The position numbers and the translations under genes are program-made. A DNA stretch of 64,000 nt from Plasmodiophora brassicae. Taxonomy: Eukaryota; Endomyxa: Phytomyxea; Phytomyxea; Plasmodiophorida. The DNA lies in the NCBI GenBank assembly GCA_036867785.1, contig CP145423.1:434001-498000 (forward strand). Direction: 5' to 3'. The first letter of the stretch is position 1; each line of letters begins with the position of its first letter. Shown here one piece after another: positions 62,269-64,000 of the stretch. The notes under the pieces are model-generated. The model saw only the letters and a program-made list of their open reading frames with translations, did no database searches and was not told where the DNA came from.

Positions 62269-62679
62269 ATGATGCCATCCTGTTGGCACTGGTGTCTCCC
62301 ACTGCTGATTGCGGCGCGGTGTGAGACAATGGCATTCGGGCAGAGCACCACGACCTGGCTGGATGACAAGCCCACCGTGCTGTCCGTCATGTGCGTCGCC
62401 TTCGTCGTCGGCTGCGCTGCCCTGATCTTCATCGTCACCGCGGTCTACGTCGCGTTCTGTTCGAAACGCTCGACACGAATCCGGAACGCGTCCGGCATGT
62501 CCATCGTCGTCGAGCCGGAGTCGACATCATCGACGCCACTACCGACGTCGGCGTCTTTGGTGCGGTCGTCAACCACGAAGAAGAGCCAGGCGGCGCCGGT
62601 GGACCCGTCGAGACTGGGGATCACGAAGCAGCCATGCGTTACCGCCGCCGATTTCCCTCCGCTGCCCCCGATGCCGTGA
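62269..62679 (+). CDS. Small single-pass membrane protein, unrecognised
   Basis: 136 residues. MMPSCWHWCLPLLIAARCET could be a signal peptide, or translation starts at the inner Met of MAFGQSTTTWLDDKPTVL. A clear transmembrane helix follows (VAFVVGCAALIFIVTAVYVA), then a basic FCSKRSTRIRN stop-transfer and a Ser/Thr/Pro-rich cytosolic tail ending DFPPLPPMP. No family was recognised. It converges with DGAT2, 24 bp between stops. Single-exon and short, so it is less certain than its neighbours. Confidence 0.45.
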   Translation: MMPSCWHWCLPLLIAARCETMAFGQSTTTWLDDKPTVLSVMCVAFVVGCAALIFIVTAVYVAFCSKRSTRIRNASGMSIVVEPESTSSTPLPTSASLVRSSTTKKSQAAPVDPSRLGITKQPCVTAADFPPLPPMP

Positions 62680-62703
62680 TGAATGGAACACTGAGAACAT
62701 TGT

Positions 62704-64000
62704 TTATCGCGCGTCGCTGGTGACTTCGTGGAAATCCGGATAGACAATGCGGCTGTTCTCGAAGCCCGCGACGGACGCCTTGTGCTGGTCGAATAGGTGG
62801 CGAAGCGCGTCAAAGTACACGCGATGGAGGCGGTCGATCTCGTCGGCCGGCGGGTCATCCATCTGTGTCACCGGAATCGGGTCGCCGACCACAACGGTGA
62901 CAGGCGCCGGATTCGGGATCGGCGAGTAGAACCGCCCGTAGGGCATGTGGGGTGCGCCGTACAGCGTCCGCTTCGCGAACCATTCCTGCGTGCTCTTCGC
63001 CCGGAAATTGTCCAGAAGGTGCGACTCGCCGAAACCGAACACGGGCACGAGCGACACTCCATGGATGATCGCTTGGCGAATGAACCCTTTGTGTCGGGTG
63101 ACAAGAACGACTTCATCGCTTTCCGGGCGGTTCTCCCTCATCTCGCGTTCGCCGCCGGGGACCAGCATGACGGATCGACGCTGTTTGAAGGCGCTCGACA
63201 TGGATTCGCGGCTGGCATCGCGGCACCCGCTCCACATGGCGATGTCGCGAATGACAGGGAGATAGAAGATCACGGTGGCCGCTAGGACATCGATCGTGAC
63301 CTTCGGGTAGTGCTGGGCCCAGGCTCGCCCTCGTGTCGCCCAGACGGTCGTGAACGGATAAATGCCCTAGTCCAAGCATAAGCGACGCCGCATACGGAAT
63401 GCAAACGATTCACACACGTGTGGGTGGTATCCGAACATGTAGACCTGGTCCGGGTCCAGTTTGCCCTGCGGGATCAGCCTGAGCGAGAAATAGTGTTCCA
63501 TCAGGCCCCACATCGACTGCTTCTCGCGAACGCGAGTCCAAGAGCGGGTCCCGGTCCGGTGTGGCGACTTGTGGTACGTGAACGAGTACAGGTACGCGAA
63601 CGGGATCATCATGGAGAAGTAGGTGATCCATGGGAGAACGATTGCGGGGACGACGATGGCGATAACGACGAGCAGCGGCATGGAATAGAACGTGGCCGTC
63701 AACATGAACGCGCTAGCATCGTGGTAGATTGCGCGTAAGAAGGGCTCTTTCGCATCACCGTCGTAGTACCTCAAGGAGAGCCATAGGAACAGCTGCGCGA
63801 GGACACCTCCGGTGACAGCGGACGTCACTGACCCAGTCGACAGGTGCATCTTGGATGCGATCGTCCAGAACAGGCTGACGAAGGCAGTGATTGCTAGCGC
63901 GTAGAACGTCCAGCCGATGATCTGGAGGACGATGAACCTGCTGCCGCCGACGAACGGCTGAAACGATCGGTAGCCCTTGGCATGGTGCCGACGATGCCCG
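62704..64000 (-). CDS. DGAT2: Diacylglycerol acyltransferase 2-type enzyme (5' end outside window)
   Basis: Two exons in the window (64000-63418 and 63366-62704) with a 51-nt intron; the frame is still open at 64000, so the N-terminus is missing. Membrane helices FIVLQIIGWTFYALAITAF and ATFYSMPLLVVIAIVVPAIV precede the acyltransferase motif GYHPHGIYPF, which is completed exactly across the splice (the family's HPHG). The next conserved blocks are FYLPVIRDIAMWSGCRDASR, MLVPGGEREM, RHKGFIRQAIIHGVSLVPVF and FGESHLLDNF. It makes triacylglycerol from diacylglycerol and acyl-CoA at the ER/lipid droplets. A monoacylglycerol or wax acyltransferase of the same family cannot be excluded. Confidence 0.88.

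Overview
The window is nuclear DNA from a GC-rich, intron-containing eukaryote, most likely a free-living unicellular flagellate or amoeboflagellate. The evidence is spliced genes for MLH1, ORC3, ISY1, eIF3j, Sly1 and a G-protein alpha subunit, together with ciliary or centriolar proteins (EFHB/CFAP21, an ODAD3-like coiled coil, LRRC45) and two plant-type DYW pentatricopeptide proteins, which occur patchily in protists. I cannot name the lineage. Introns are short (about 46-70 nt, one of about 99), begin GT, end AG, and often carry a CTGAC/CTAAC-like branch site. I placed exon borders by eye from frame, phase and family alignment.

Layout. (1) 1-17.2 kb is compact genic DNA: sphingomyelin synthase-like (-), a PHD-zinc-knuckle-ePHD/ORC3 fusion (-), EFHB (+), a secreted L-type lectin (+), an MTAP/PNP-family phosphorylase (-), G-alpha (-), two unrecognised genes, a PDCD4-motif microprotein (+), a coiled-coil protein (-) and LRRC45 (+). 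(2) 17.3-41.5 kb is a repeat and transposon region: an inverted duplication of a transposase-like fragment, a Crypton tyrosine-recombinase element, an aspartic protease gene, a 722-bp hAT element with an 8-bp target duplication, a complete Copia element with identical 142-bp LTRs, a Harbinger/Myb remnant, two Ulp1-like protease ORFs (one preceded by an OTU-like motif), two minisatellites, and three copies of an unrecognised gene cassette with a variable 7-residue repeat. (3) 41.5-64 kb is compact again: a DsbA-like thioredoxin-fold protein (+), an ODAD3-like coiled coil (-), an RCC1-repeat protein (-), a triose-phosphate/nucleotide-sugar transporter-like protein (-), MLH1 (+), a papain-like protease (+), ISY1 (-), eIF3j (-), two intronless DYW-PPR genes (-), Sly1 (-), a small membrane protein (+) and a DGAT2 cut by the window end (-).

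There is no operon logic. Neighbours are unrelated housekeeping genes packed 25-300 bp apart. Recurring themes are flagellum assembly (EFHB, ODAD3-like, LRRC45), the secretory and lipid system (Sly1, DGAT2, sphingomyelin synthase, transporter, lectin, two proteases) and chromosome maintenance (ORC3 fusion, MLH1). The most notable observation is the ORC3 subunit carrying a BRPF/JADE-type PZP histone-reader module in the same uninterrupted reading frame. The most unusual sequence family is the three-copy VAALQGQ cassette.
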